Positions 1 through 11,448 of a stretch of DNA of 64,000 nt are shown here, one piece after another. The notes below the pieces were generated by a model, which worked only from the letters and a program-made list of their open reading frames with translations, did no database searches and was not told where the DNA came from. Position 1 is the stretch's first letter. Every line of letters begins with the position of its first letter. Position numbers and translations under genes: made by a program. This DNA is from Lumnitzera littorea (Eukaryota > Streptophyta > Magnoliopsida > Myrtales > Combretaceae), in contig JAMXBB010000004.1 of assembly GCA_024138015.1 (NCBI GenBank), positions 11,209,711-11,273,710 of the forward strand, read 5' to 3'.

Positions 1-1692
1 TTTTTTTTTTTTTTTTATAATGTAAATTTCATTTGTCTCCCATTCTCGCATTACTCGCTATATCCATTTATGGGATTGTGTTCTATGATATGCGACCAAA
101 AATCCTAGGTGCTTTAGCTCTTTTTAATTGCAGATTTCTTCATGGTTTCTGAATTCAATGGGGAAATCACGTGGTGCTATACTCCCGTAATCTGATCATA
201 TATAAAACTTGAAGCAACTGATGTAACTCATGTCTATGGCTCTGCATTAATTTAAAACCCAACAGCTTTGGCTTGTGGCACTCGGATGGAATATAAAAAG
301 GGACATCTTAGAATACGTTCTTTCATTCATCCTCGACCCAGCTTGACTCGTCACGACACTATGCGCGCTGCACCAACAATTTAGCATGCTTAATTACCTC
401 CTTTGTCACTTTATTTTACTCTACGCTCTGATTAAATCATTTAATAGAGTTTCTCGCATTGAAACCATTGGATGACTTACCGGTTAGCTTCAGAATTTAC
501 CAACCTGCGTTGCCTTATTTAACATGAACTGCTTTTTTTTTTTTTTTTGGGATAATTTAAGGTTTGTGTTATTCTATGCTAAAATCTGATCAGGAAGTGA
601 ATAGATTTGCATTCGATAAGATCCTGTTTGCACAACCCATTATGTGCTTCGTGACCATATGGTATTGCAAATACTCGAGGATATTTAAAATGGTTAAACA
701 AATTTTATGAAATATATCAATATCAAATGCTGAATACATATAAAGTGTAGCAATTAGTAAGTCATGTTTGATTAGTTTATTGAATAATCAATGAACTTAG
801 TGAAGTAATTCTGGGATTAAGGCCATCAAGTCTACTTTTCTATATGACCGGAGACTAAAAGTCTTCAAGTGGTTAGGCAGCCAAGACTTGGTCTTTGGCT
901 TTATGCTTACGCTAGTGATGCACTGATACCCCCTTTACCGGTCTTTCTTTTGATTTGTGGAAGCTACTGTTATCTTACGAAGTATGCATGTATCAGTTGT
1001 TTAAAGTACCATTTAGAGCTTTGATGATACAATGGTTGAAAAGTTTCACTAGACATGATATACCATGTAACTCTATATGATATGCAACTTTTAATAAGCT
1101 TTTGATATGTATTATTTATGATTTAATAATGTCTATATGTCTAAACTTCATTGGAAGTTACACACTGTATAGACTAACAGGTGGTATGTTACACTTATAA
1201 GCTTAAACACAGTTAAAAAAGATATCACAATATGATAATCTCAATTAATTCAGTTTCCACCAAGTAAAAAAGTAGTGTCTATACTTTTATCGTCTTATCG
1301 GAGCTAGCAATATTTATTAAATATTTTCCAGTGTTGTGGAAATCAACCTTTTAAATAGATATTTCAAGGGGAAAATTAACTAAGTCAAGTCTTGGGCTCC
1401 ATTTCTATTGACAATGCATTGATGTCGTCTTGTTTAAGTTAGTCAACTCCACTATAAATGCAGGACTGCAATGCTAAATAAATGGCTTCAAGCATATGAC
1501 ACCATCTATTTTAAATTTATTTACAACTATTTAGCTTAACACTATAATCATTTTTTTTAAATCTTGAATGAATAAATTTGGTCTAGGTTTTATATTATTG
1601 TTTAATATTACCATTCATTTGTGAGTTAGAATTTTAAATTAAAACCCATCAAGTGAAAAAATTAATTAAGTGGAGGTGAGATGAGTGTGCAA
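1..1692. other. intergenic, no gene recognised
   Basis: AT-rich sequence opening with a 16-base T run at the window edge. I see no long open frame, no recognisable protein motif and no RNA gene. A further T run lies near 533-548. The segment ends at the LINE insertion, whose candidate 9-base target duplication occupies 1684-1692. Confidence 0.6.
1684..1692. repeat. candidate LINE target-site duplication, left copy
   Basis: AGTGTGCAA directly beside the T run; its partner is at 8069-8077 at the other end of the LINE. Confidence 0.6.
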
Positions 1693-2099
1693 CAATTTTT
1701 TTTTGTTTTTGGGAGAAAAGAGAAATATATTTAACTAAACAGAAAAGTAAACTTGAGTTTACAAACAAAAGCTAACACAAAAACCAACTAGCTTATGCCT
1801 ACTATTGTAGTAGTAGGAGAAACACCAATTGTAGATTCTTTGCTATGTTTAACAATAGCCATAGAAAGAGATAAGGTAATTGATTAGCCAAAAACAAGGG
1901 AGATGCGTGCTGTAGTCCTTGTTTTGCTAGCACATTAGTAGCAATAATCTTCTTACGGGCAATCCTATAAAGTGAAACATGATAAAAAAGAGTTAGAGCT
2001 TCATCGCTTTCTTATAGGATAGAGTGGCATATGTCCAAATCAACTTTGTTATTGAGTAACCAATATAGTGTTTACTGCGAGTCTAAAATACAAATCACT

Positions 2100-3430
2100 T
2101 TCTGATATCCCCTTTGATGAGCAAAGTGCAATCCTTCATTAATTGCCCTTAGCTTAGCTTCCATGGGAGAAAGACCAATATCCTACTTATGTAGTGCCCA
2201 AAGAATCGATTGTTCATGATTTGTACAAATGGCCCTTAGACCAGAGATATGTTGATTCACTAGCACAGCTCCATTAGTAGCAATTGCAACCTAACCTGGT
2301 TTGACATGGGGGGATGGAAGATGTAGGCTTTTGTACTTAAAGTTCAGCTTAATTACACAATTGAATGTCCACCACTCTGAAGCTTCTCTTCTAATTGGCC
2401 TAAAACAATCCTCCTCCCCTCTTTCTTTCTTAAAGATTTTGTTGTTCCTTGACTTCCATATGTGTTTTAGAGCAAATAGGATGAGGACTTGCCTAGGAGG
2501 GTTAACGTATTTCCAAACTAATTTGGCTTTTTTGGTGTTGTCCTCAATCTAGGTTGCTAGATAAAAAAAATGAATATTGCATAAGCTGCAAAACTACATT
2601 TAATCCCTACTATGACCTTCTCGTTCGCTCACAATTTAAAAAAACACATTGTACTGTTTCAATCTCATTGTTGTAAAAAGAACATAAAGGATTCACTGGC
2701 ACTCGTCGTTTCTGGAGATTCTCCCCTAATGCAAGACCATTAAGGAGGATACGCTACATGAGAAACTGTATGCTAAGACTAGTAGGCAATTTCCATATCC
2801 ACTCCCATTTTTTCCCTATCAGATCTGAGTTTTTCTCCTTCATAAGTTGTTAATAGACCAATCTTGTAGTTAAGTCTCCATCCAACTCATAAGGCTATAT
2901 CACTTTATCTTCCTCTTCTATTTGAGTACTGGAATGTAAGATTCCCAACCATTGCATAATATAGTCGTCCATTGGATATCCAATGATATCCTCCTTCCAA
3001 CCTTCATCGTTGTCCCAAACGTGGTGAATAGTTAAAAACTTGTCATATTTATTTAATGGTCCTTGCACCTAGGACATAATTGATTCCTTTTTTAACCAAA
3101 AGTCTCTCCAGAATCTAACCGTTTTTCCATTCTTAACTTTCATGTGGATATTATCTTCAAGCTAATTGTTGGCTTCTTTTAGCTTTGAGAAGAATGTAGA
3201 GCCCCCAGTCTTCCGCCTTCCACTCATATATAGGTTATACTTTTGCTTTAACAAAGATGTCTACATGAGTTTTTTCCTTTTCAATTGCCAAGTTAAATTT
3301 ATAAAATTTGTGTGGTTTTTTTTCTTTAGACCCATAATCCCTAGCCTTCCTTGTTCTTTTGGTACTTTAAATTTATCCCAGTTATCCAGTGTAGCCTCTG
3401 TTGTGTCTTTGTATCTCCCTAGATGAAATT
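2100..3430 (-). pseudogene. LINE zf-RVT and RNase H remnant
   Basis: Minus-strand reading from about 3430 to 2600 shows tryptophan-rich zf-RVT-like blocks (WEWIWKLPTS..., followed by C-x-x-C/H pieces). From about 2290 to 2100 it shows a plant LINE-type RNase H, with NGAVLVNQHISGL and SPMEAKLRAINEGLHFAH, including the conserved glutamate of the EA-x-x-x-A-I helix. Several in-frame stops are present. In intact elements this domain removes RNA from the RNA-DNA hybrid. Confidence 0.75.
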
Positions 3431-3699
3431 TCAATTAATTTTCTCAAGCTTGATAGTTAGATTCTTCTTTATAGGCAACACTTAAGAGTAGTAATTTACT
3501 ATCCCTTCTCGAAGTTGCCAGTAATTTCAAACCAGCCATACTTAAGTGGTTAGCTTTCCAACTAGTAAGTTTCCTTCTTATCTTTTCTAAGATAAAATTA
3601 AAGTCAGAGCTTTTGAATTTTCCATCTTCATGAACAAGGATGCTTAGATACTTACTAAAGTCCGCATTTAGCTAAATGCCAAAGATATCATCTGTCTTT

Positions 3700-5280
3700 T
3701 TTTTTCTATACTAAGAAGGGTGTTTCGAGAGAATAAGATGCAAGACTTGGAGTAGTTCACTCTTTGTCCCGATACATCCCTAAACCCTTGCATAACAGTC
3801 ATCATTAGCCACGCATTTCCCATAGTTGCTTCACCCATAAGCAGAATATCATTAGCAAGGAAGAGGTGAGAAAGGGAGATATCTATACCTCTAATTTATA
3901 GAGGTTTCTAATTACCTTATGAAACCATCATGTTGATGATCCTACTTAGAATTTCCATACCGATAATAAAAAGATATGGTGACAACGAATCACCTTGTCA
4001 CAAGCCTTTACTAGCATAAAGGATGATAGCATTGATTCATTAAATATGAGTTTATAGGATATAGATGCATGACATTCACCAATTAGCTTAACCTAGCATG
4101 GAGGGAAATTAAGAGATTGGAGAGCAAACCTAATAAGGTCCCACTTCATACGGTCATATGCCTTTTCTAGATCAAATTTCACCACCATCTAATGCTTTTG
4201 TCCTAATTTCTTACCCATTGATTACAAAATTTCTTAGAATAGAATGATATTATCTTTAGCTGCCTGTCCTGGAATAAAACTTAATTGTTTTAGACTTATC
4301 AGATTCATCAATAAAGGCCTAATTCTATTGACTAGACATTTACTAAGGATTTTATACATAATAGTGCAAAGGCTTATAGGGCAAAAGTCCTTCACCTTAT
4401 TTGTACCCATAACCTTCGAAATAAGAACGATGAGCTTCTCATTCATTAGATGTAGGACAACACTTGATTAGAGGATACTTTGTATTAGATCACAGACCTT
4501 GCCACCTATTACCTCCCAATACTTCTTATAGAACTTTGCATGAAAGATGTTTATCCTTGGTGATTTGTGATTACTAATGTACCATAAAGCTTTTTTTATC
4601 TCACCATTAGTCCAAGGCTAGGTAAGATAATCATAATCTTCCTTACATAAGATCGTCTGATTACTTCTCCCGTCACTTAACTCCCTTAAAAAAAATGAAC
4701 GTTTAGTGGTATAAAGCGAATTGAAGAAGCTTACAAATAAATGTTTTACTATCGAAATCTCACTTACCTAATTTACTGTTGAGTCAAAAATACCTAAAAT
4801 TTTGGATTTGGCTCTTCAAGCAATCACACTAACATGAAAGTACCTAATATTGCGCTCCCTATTAACAACCCAATTAGATTATGCCTTCGTAGCCAATAAA
4901 TGTTCTTCTTATCATAGAATCCAAGAGAATTCTTCTTGCAAACTACGCTCTTTATTGATAATCTTTTGCTTTGAGTTCTCAAAAAGCTTTTGACGGATAT
5001 GCTTAAGTTTCACAACAATCTTTTTCTTTCTCATTGGGATAACACCAAAAACCTCCTTATTCTACTCTCTAATACAATTAATGAACTCATGTAGTTCATT
5101 GAAGTAGTTAAAAGGTCACTGCCAAATTTTACCACTATACTTTTAGAATTAAGATGTTCTAACCACATTGGTTGGAATCGAAAGGGTCGTGCTTTTTCCT
5201 CAACACCACTCAACAAAGGCCATGTATTCAAAAGAATTGGTAGGCTGATCAATTGATTGGAGCACAAATCAAATAACTTT
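3700..5280 (-). pseudogene. LINE reverse transcriptase remnant
   Basis: The minus frame at 4446-4234 holds FCPISLCTIMYKILSKCL and SFIPGQAAKDNI, the RPISL...YKI...NR and Q-x-F-x-PGR-x-x-x-DNI blocks of plant LINE reverse transcriptase. Further on, at 3859-3839, the catalytic block reads LANDILL where active elements have F/Y-A-D-D, so one catalytic aspartate has become asparagine. Stops and frame changes interrupt it throughout. It is clearly non-functional. Confidence 0.85.
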
Positions 5281-5336
5281 GCTTCTGGGAAGGAATGTCT
5301 CTAATCATAGTTTGTCTACACTCTATCAAGACGTAT

Positions 5337-5873
5337 TTAAATAAGATCCGATAGGTTTTTGAATCTTCTTGACCACATAAACCTTGCCCCTACAAAACTA
5401 ATGTTAGCTATACAATAATAATTCATGCAACTTTGATATTCCCATATACGTTTTGAGTTGATTTCTATACCCCTACCCCATTTTTCCTCTCTACTAAGGA
5501 TTTCATTGAAATCCCCCATAAGAATCCATACGCTAGATATTCTATTCGCCCATTTGGAAAGTTCACTCCACAACAAGCATCCAACACTCCTTACTAAGCT
5601 AGCATAAATAATAAAGAGAAACCAAGAAAAGGACGAGTAACATACCTATATCTCTATGAGGACTTATTACTATGACTTATGGTGGGATTAAATAGTCACT
5701 AAATCAGCATTCCACATTATTAAAATCCCACTGCTCATCCCTTTTTCTTCTATACATAGCATGCGGTTATAATCCAAGGAGTAACAAAGATCCGTAGCTG
5801 CCTGATGAACCATCTTCGTTTTCGTGATAATAAGCGCTTGGGGTTCATAATGCCTCTTTAGGTCACGAATCAC
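5337..5873 (-). pseudogene. LINE endonuclease remnant (APE-type)
   Basis: Two minus-strand pieces (5873-5688 and 5576-5337) match the endonuclease of plant LINEs. The first has the strand containing ...ALIITKTKM, where functional copies have an E-T-K active-site segment. The second has WILMGDFNEILSREEK, the conserved GDFNEI metal-site motif. In the family this domain nicks target DNA to prime reverse transcription. Stops and a frame change separate the two pieces. Placement between the ORF1-like part and the reverse transcriptase agrees with L1-type order. Confidence 0.8.
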
Positions 5874-7020
5874 TCGTCAATAGTTCTCAGAGTTAGCCCC
5901 CTAACTTTCTAAGAAAGAACTTTAAACGAAACATGGACCATGTTAGAAGAAATAGTATTGGATTCTTCAAAGCTCATCATCATAGACATCATTTTATAGC
6001 AATACTAGGCAGTGTACCGCTGATTGAAGTATTCAATCTTCATTCTCCATTGGCATGGTTGAAGTATCGCATAGAACATTACCATCTGCATTTCTTATGC
6101 AGTGATCATCACCATTTTGTTGCCTTCCTCCATTACGGGTATGACAAATGGGATGCATTAAATTTTGGTTAGAATGATCTCTAGTAGATATGCTCTCTCT
6201 ATTAGGACTTTGCATGCCCATTCCATCATGCGTAGGATGTCCTTGCCCATAATGTCCTCTTGAAACAAAGGCATCTTGACTATGACGAAGCACAGGTGAG
6301 CTACCTGAATGATTTTATTGTCCTAGTTGAATGCTCTTTGCTAGCATAAGATAAGCCAAAACATGATTTCTAGTGCCTACTACTTCTTCCACTAAGTCGG
6401 ATGCAGTATATCCCTTAGGTTTCTACCCAAACCAGCCTTGAAAGTCTATTCCTTTGGATCTCCCAAATTTGATTGTCAAAATGTTGGTCCAGCTTGTTCG
6501 ATCCCTCATGGAGGAGTTGCATTTAGATTTCTACTTCCAGCATGTTGACCATGCTGACGAGCAAATTTTTTCAAAGAAGTCCTAGGGAGTTTTTCTTCTC
6601 TGTAAATAAGAGAGGCGTGAAAGAAGACACCAATGGTGCTTTTCCTTTTGTAGAGATTTTAACACTACTTAAGGAAACTTCTTTATTTTCAACTTATACA
6701 GTTAGATCTTTTGGAGATAACACTCCAGTTTGAGTCCCTTTGGTGTCTAATCGTCATATCTCTTCACTGGTCACTGGAATATCATTTAAGATATTAAATG
6801 ATAGATTTTTTCCTCTCAGACACTTTCATTTAACAGTCGTGTGGTTTTGATTTCCTTTTTCTTAAGAGTTGCTTTTTTTGTATTGTACTTTAACCCATGA
6901 TTTAGCCAAATCATCCTCTACAATTCCCTTTTCCAATGTGGTGCTTTTTAGAGAATCTACACTCTAACTTTTTGAATTACTTTCTTTGTCAACATCAAAG
7001 AACTCCTTTTGTGAATCACC

Positions 7021-8035
7021 TCAGTTAACTTGATCCTTCTCTCCATTCATGCCATCCTCATTCATTTTCCCATCAGTATTAATGTTTGCATTAAGTTCCT
7101 CACTGATCACGTTACTCTCTATGGTACTTGACTTTGGATAAGCTAATTTATTGTGATTGATGTAGCCACATATTTGATAGATTCTAGGTAATCCCTCATA
7201 TTGGACCGCATACCTTCTTCCATATATCACTATTGTATACTTTAGCGATATCAACTTGAATACAAAATCTCGTAAATCTACCCCTTTCTAACCCAACTGT
7301 GTATAAGTCATACAGAAGGACTAGGCTAATTTTTCTCCTATTTTCCTTATAGCTAAAGGAGAGCATAATTCCACTAGCAGCCTTTTGATATATACCCAAA
7401 CAGCTAAAGCCTTGAAAGATGATTGGTTCATCTGAAAATCAGGCTTCTATTGTTTTTGGGTAAGATAATATCTATTGATAAACTATGGACCAATCTTTAT
7501 CACCCATTGATAGTCAGGATTGTTGTCGAGGGATATGAAATAGAGTCCTAAGCCCGCATGGATAAGTTTAAAATTACTGAGGCTTCTCTACATTTTTTTT
7601 CAGTCTATCTAACATGACTTTGTAACTAGGATTTTGTCTTATGACTTTTGCTATAAACTTATGCTGCTAAGGGGCATACAAAATATCCTTCTCTAATTTT
7701 GAAAACGTAACATGACACGCCCTTGAGTCCTTACTGTTGTCCACATTAGCTTCCTTGTTGTTGATTTCATCATTATCATGTTCCATAGATCCCTCAACCA
7801 ATATGTTTTCAGCATTAAGAAAGCAATACTTTTCGTATGCTCCAAGGATACTTGTAAGCACCATATCTTGAAAGGATAGTTTTGTTGCCTTACTTAGTTG
7901 TTGCTAACTTGAGTCCATGTCTATCACAATAGGGGAGCTTTCATTATCCTTCGTGGCTAGTCGTTTCCAGCCACATTGAGTTCAGTTACTTATGACATCC
8001 TTCAACAAAGAAAAGAGTTGATTAGGGTTTCCCAT
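7021..8035 (-). pseudogene. LINE ORF1-like remnant (nucleic-acid-binding protein)
   Basis: The minus frame starts at an ATG at 8035 (MGNPNQLF...) and runs in broken pieces to about 7021. Near 7150-7200 it reads YEGLPRIYQICGYINHNKL, which fits the CCHC knuckle seen after the DUF4283-like domain of plant LINE ORF1. The first and last cysteines are tyrosines here, a TGT to TAT change, so zinc binding would be lost. In the family this protein coats the element RNA. In-frame stops occur several times. Assignment rests on the knuckle context and its position upstream of the endonuclease. Confidence 0.65.
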
Positions 8036-8068
8036 AAGTAAAAGGACCTTCTAATACTAAGAGAGCAT

Positions 8069-8077
8069 AGTGTGCAA
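8069..8077. repeat. candidate LINE target-site duplication, right copy
   Basis: AGTGTGCAA beside the presumed 5' end of the LINE; its partner is at 1684-1692. The flanking bases on the outer side are only partly similar, so the true duplication may be a little longer and mutated. Confidence 0.6.
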
Positions 8078-11000
8078 AAAAATTGAATCTAAACGTCTTA
8101 TATTAATACAATGTTATGATGCTAAATTTAATATGGCATTTGTCTTGGATTTAAAACATCTCAAGATCCTATCATCATAAAACACCTTAAGAATTGGTAA
8201 TGAACTTGGTATGGGCTTCAAGGCTCCTTCCCCTTGCACCTCCCCTTAGGACAATATACCTTGTGGTATTTTCTTGTCTAACGGATAATTGAGAATAAGG
8301 GTGAATTATAAAGATGACCTTTAAAAACTTATATAATTGCAAGACACCTTTAAGCCTACACTTCAAAAATCAATGCGGAGGCATTATATGGCTATTTATG
8401 TGCATACTTGATTGACATGAAAATTTTTCAAAAGGAAAAAAGAGGTTACCATATCATTTTAAATTGCTAGCATATTGGATAAATTAAATTAAAACTGGTA
8501 TACCCAAATCCAATCCACCACTCATTAATACAGATACATAGGTTCTATCATCATGTGTTACAAGAAGTTTGTAAAAATTAAAATCAATTACAATATGTTC
8601 TATAATCATACACATGTGATGTATATATATATTTTCCCTAATATCAAAATCGATAAATGAAATGAAAATTATAAATGTCCTACGGGCTAATCTAATTGGT
8701 TTTACTCATATTCATGAACCAAAGTCCACAGATATTCTTTAGCCCATTGTAACTCTCAAACGCAAAACCCTAATTCTCTTGATTCTTCATTCTTCATTAT
8801 AGCTTATTTTGTTTAGTCCTAGATTTACTATGAGATAACCTTCTTCAGTGGATGGTTCCTTTGTAGTCCTTTCGAAAGATGGATAATTAACCATCAAATC
8901 TATGAACACAACACGGAAACACATTAGTTCTCCTATGAGAGTTCCTAGAATAGTATTAGCTATTAAAATCAGTGGTTTAGGGGATAAGGAAGCCATGGCT
9001 GCCCCCCACAATTCCTCTTAGACTAAGGACTCGGTTTGGTGGTCCATCAGCTCTTTTTGCATCTCCATATCTTCTAGTTCCTTTCTTCTATTGTCATTTT
9101 GGTTTGTTGGAGGAATATAGATCCCTTTATGGCATTTTGTTTTCTGTAACCAAAGTAAGTAGGAATGAAGAAAACAATATATTATAATTAGGCAACGAAT
9201 TTGAGTTTTTTGGTTGATTAGGGACTAAATTCCAAGCATTTGGTTGATTATGACTTAGGGCTAGAGAGTTTTCTTGACATGTTATCTTCAAGCTCCAGCT
9301 GTGTTAAGGGGGCTCCAGCCTCCAGGTCAGTTTTAACGCTACGTAGGTGAGATTTAGAGAGCAAATTTCAAATGAATTAATTTTACGGAGGCACCATGTT
9401 AGCATTTAAAATTATGTGGCAGTCTTTTTGTTCAAAAAGTATTTCCATGTAAGTAGGATACATACGTCATCAATCGAATAATTAAAAAATAAGGGCTTTA
9501 CATATATTAGAGGTGTAAATACTCAATTTTTAAAGTAAGGTATTTGTGCAATTATAAAAAATTTTGAAGAATAGTTAGTACAATTCTCTTTATAAGAGAA
9601 GAGGATTTGGTTAGATGATTCATTTAAGAAACTATTCAAAAGGGCTAGAAAAATAACTTAGTCATGGTTCTAAAAATAATTATATAATTAATATCATTGA
9701 TAGAAATAATGCAAAACAAAGAAGAGGAAGTTTCTTTTAAGGATAAAATAAAAGAGAACCGAAGTTACAATTCTTCAAAACAAGTTAGATACAATTGTGC
9801 ATGTAAAGAAATCAATGACCTTTGTGCTGTCCATATAATTAATGCCATCCAACTTGGCCCTATTAGCTCCACTCAACTTTCATTCAATATCTTATCCCAA
9901 AGAAACTCCATGATATGTATAATAATAAATAAATATTAACATCCATGTATATATGCAACAATAGTCTACAGAACTGCTTTATTTCAACCAAATTCAATTA
10001 AAGTGTGAAGTACTTCCATCTCTAAGACCACGAACAGGAATCTATTAAGGTTCTTAAACAGTTTAGAGAATTCTTTTCTTTAATGATCTCTCGACTTTAT
10101 TTCTAAAGTTCTTTATAAAAGCTTCTTTATAATTTTTTATATTTTTGTGGATCCAATTTGCCACTACTTTTACAAAGTCTTTTGTCAATATCTTGAAAAA
10201 TGGAACAACCTCAATTTTTGCAAGGAATTCCTTGCAATAGAGGAGGACCCAAAAAGTTCAGAAAGGTTTTGAAAATACTAACACCTTATGCATTTTGATG
10301 AATGGTAGATAAGTAACAATTAAATTTTAATACATGAAAATATGGATTTATTATCATTAATATAATCATAGCTTAAGAAACGAATGTAAAGATCTCATGC
10401 TCCGAGTAAATATTGTATACTTAACCTAACAATAAACATTACGTACGAAGAGAATATAAAAACCACACTCTTTTGCTCATAAGCATAATACATTGAAAAA
10501 AATTAATTAGAATTATGATACAATATATAATGGTTAGTGGTAAATAAAATAAAATAAAAATATAATATTTTATTTAAATTACAGCATGGGCATCAATAAA
10601 TATTTTCTCTTATTAAATTTTTATTTGTTCTTACCTATTATATGGTATTTTATACACATAGCACTCCTAATAAAACCTTTCTTAAGGGCTTTGATCCAAA
10701 CAAAGAAGATCGACAGATCAAAATTTCCTCCAACAATTTTATTGTTCTCAAAAGAAAATTACCTTCCAAATGAAGCACTTCAACCACATCTATGATAAGT
10801 CAAATCATTACTGTATCCATTTTAATTAAAACTGAAGAAAATACTTGTTGATTTCTATGCCCTTGGCACTCTAATGCTCTCCACACAAGAAACCGGTGAT
10901 GTATAACAACCATCACGCTGAAGTAATTAAATAGAAAATCAAGTGAAAGCGAGATCTAAACTCAATTTCCATTAGACTATCATGCTCATTCCCAAATTCC

Positions 11001-11122
11001 AATACCCGAAATGGCTTTAAACAAAGTCATACATTTGGTGAGTCATAACTTGTTGTAATACAATCATATCAAACACATGCACATGCGCACATGCACATGT
11101 ATGCAATGCAGCAGCATCAATA
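8078..11122. other. intergenic, no gene recognised
   Basis: AT-rich sequence between the LINE and the first Copia element. Open frames of 60-80 codons at 8787-9011 (minus), 9697-9939 (plus) and 10586-10795 (plus) have no recognisable motif and biased AT-rich composition, so I do not call them. A perfect 20-base palindrome lies at 10218-10237 and an alternating purine/pyrimidine tract at about 11074-11106. Confidence 0.55.
10218..10237. repeat. perfect 20-base palindrome
   Basis: TTGCAAGGAATTCCTTGCAA reads the same on both strands, in AT-rich intergenic sequence. No gene is near it. Confidence 0.9.
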
Positions 11123-11127
11123 ATGAT

Positions 11128-11412
11128 TGTTGGTTTTTAAGGATAAAAAAATAATAGGGGAAGAATAATACAATCATGCATCAAATATGAGAAAAGATAG
11201 ATGATGCTATACTGAAATGCAGGAATTATTATTTTTGTTCTAACAAGCTTCCATTATATAGAAGCTAAAATAGATGGCTTTAATGACCGAGAATCATGCC
11301 ATGAATTAGCAACACTAATCTTAACAAACTAACCACTTATTAAAGACTAGGACAAGCAAAAACAAAATAGAAATATAAAACAACTGTAGTCCTAAAAAGC
11401 AACTAACTAACA
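11128..11412 (-). repeat. 3' LTR of the 4.6-kb Copia element
   Basis: 285 bp, TG...CA ended, same length as the other LTR. The preceding bases 11123-11127 are ATGAT, the left target duplication. A short purine-rich tract on the minus strand (AGAGGAG, complement of about 11413-11420) next to it can serve as polypurine tract. Confidence 0.95.
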
Positions 11413-11448
11413 CTCCTCTATGCTTTAGGAGCTGCAAACTTTAACTCT

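Larger units (their letters stand above)
1693..8068 (-). mobile_element. decayed LINE (plant L1-type non-LTR retrotransposon)
   Basis: Read on the minus strand, the segment gives the order of a plant L1-like element: an ORF1-like part with a broken zinc knuckle, an APE-type endonuclease, a reverse transcriptase, a zf-RVT-like part and an RNase H. A T run on the plus strand at about 1696-1705 would be the poly(A) tail at its 3' end. The 9-mer AGTGTGCAA occurs just outside each end (1684-1692 and 8069-8077), as expected of a target-site duplication. Many in-frame stops and frame changes break every domain, so it cannot move by itself. The first ATG-like frame begins only about 34 bases inside the 5' boundary, so the 5' end may be shortened. 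Confidence 0.85.

Noticed and set aside
8787..9011. 74-codon minus-strand frame next to the LINE
   Set aside because: I tried to read it as a further LINE piece (DUF4283 or endonuclease start) and found no convincing block. It lies outside the LINE target duplication.
9697..9939. 80-codon plus-strand frame
   Set aside because: No motif, ordinary AT-rich codon content, no supporting signals.
10586..10795. 69-codon plus-strand frame with a hydrophobic start
   Set aside because: The hydrophobicity comes from T-rich DNA. There is no homology that I recognise.
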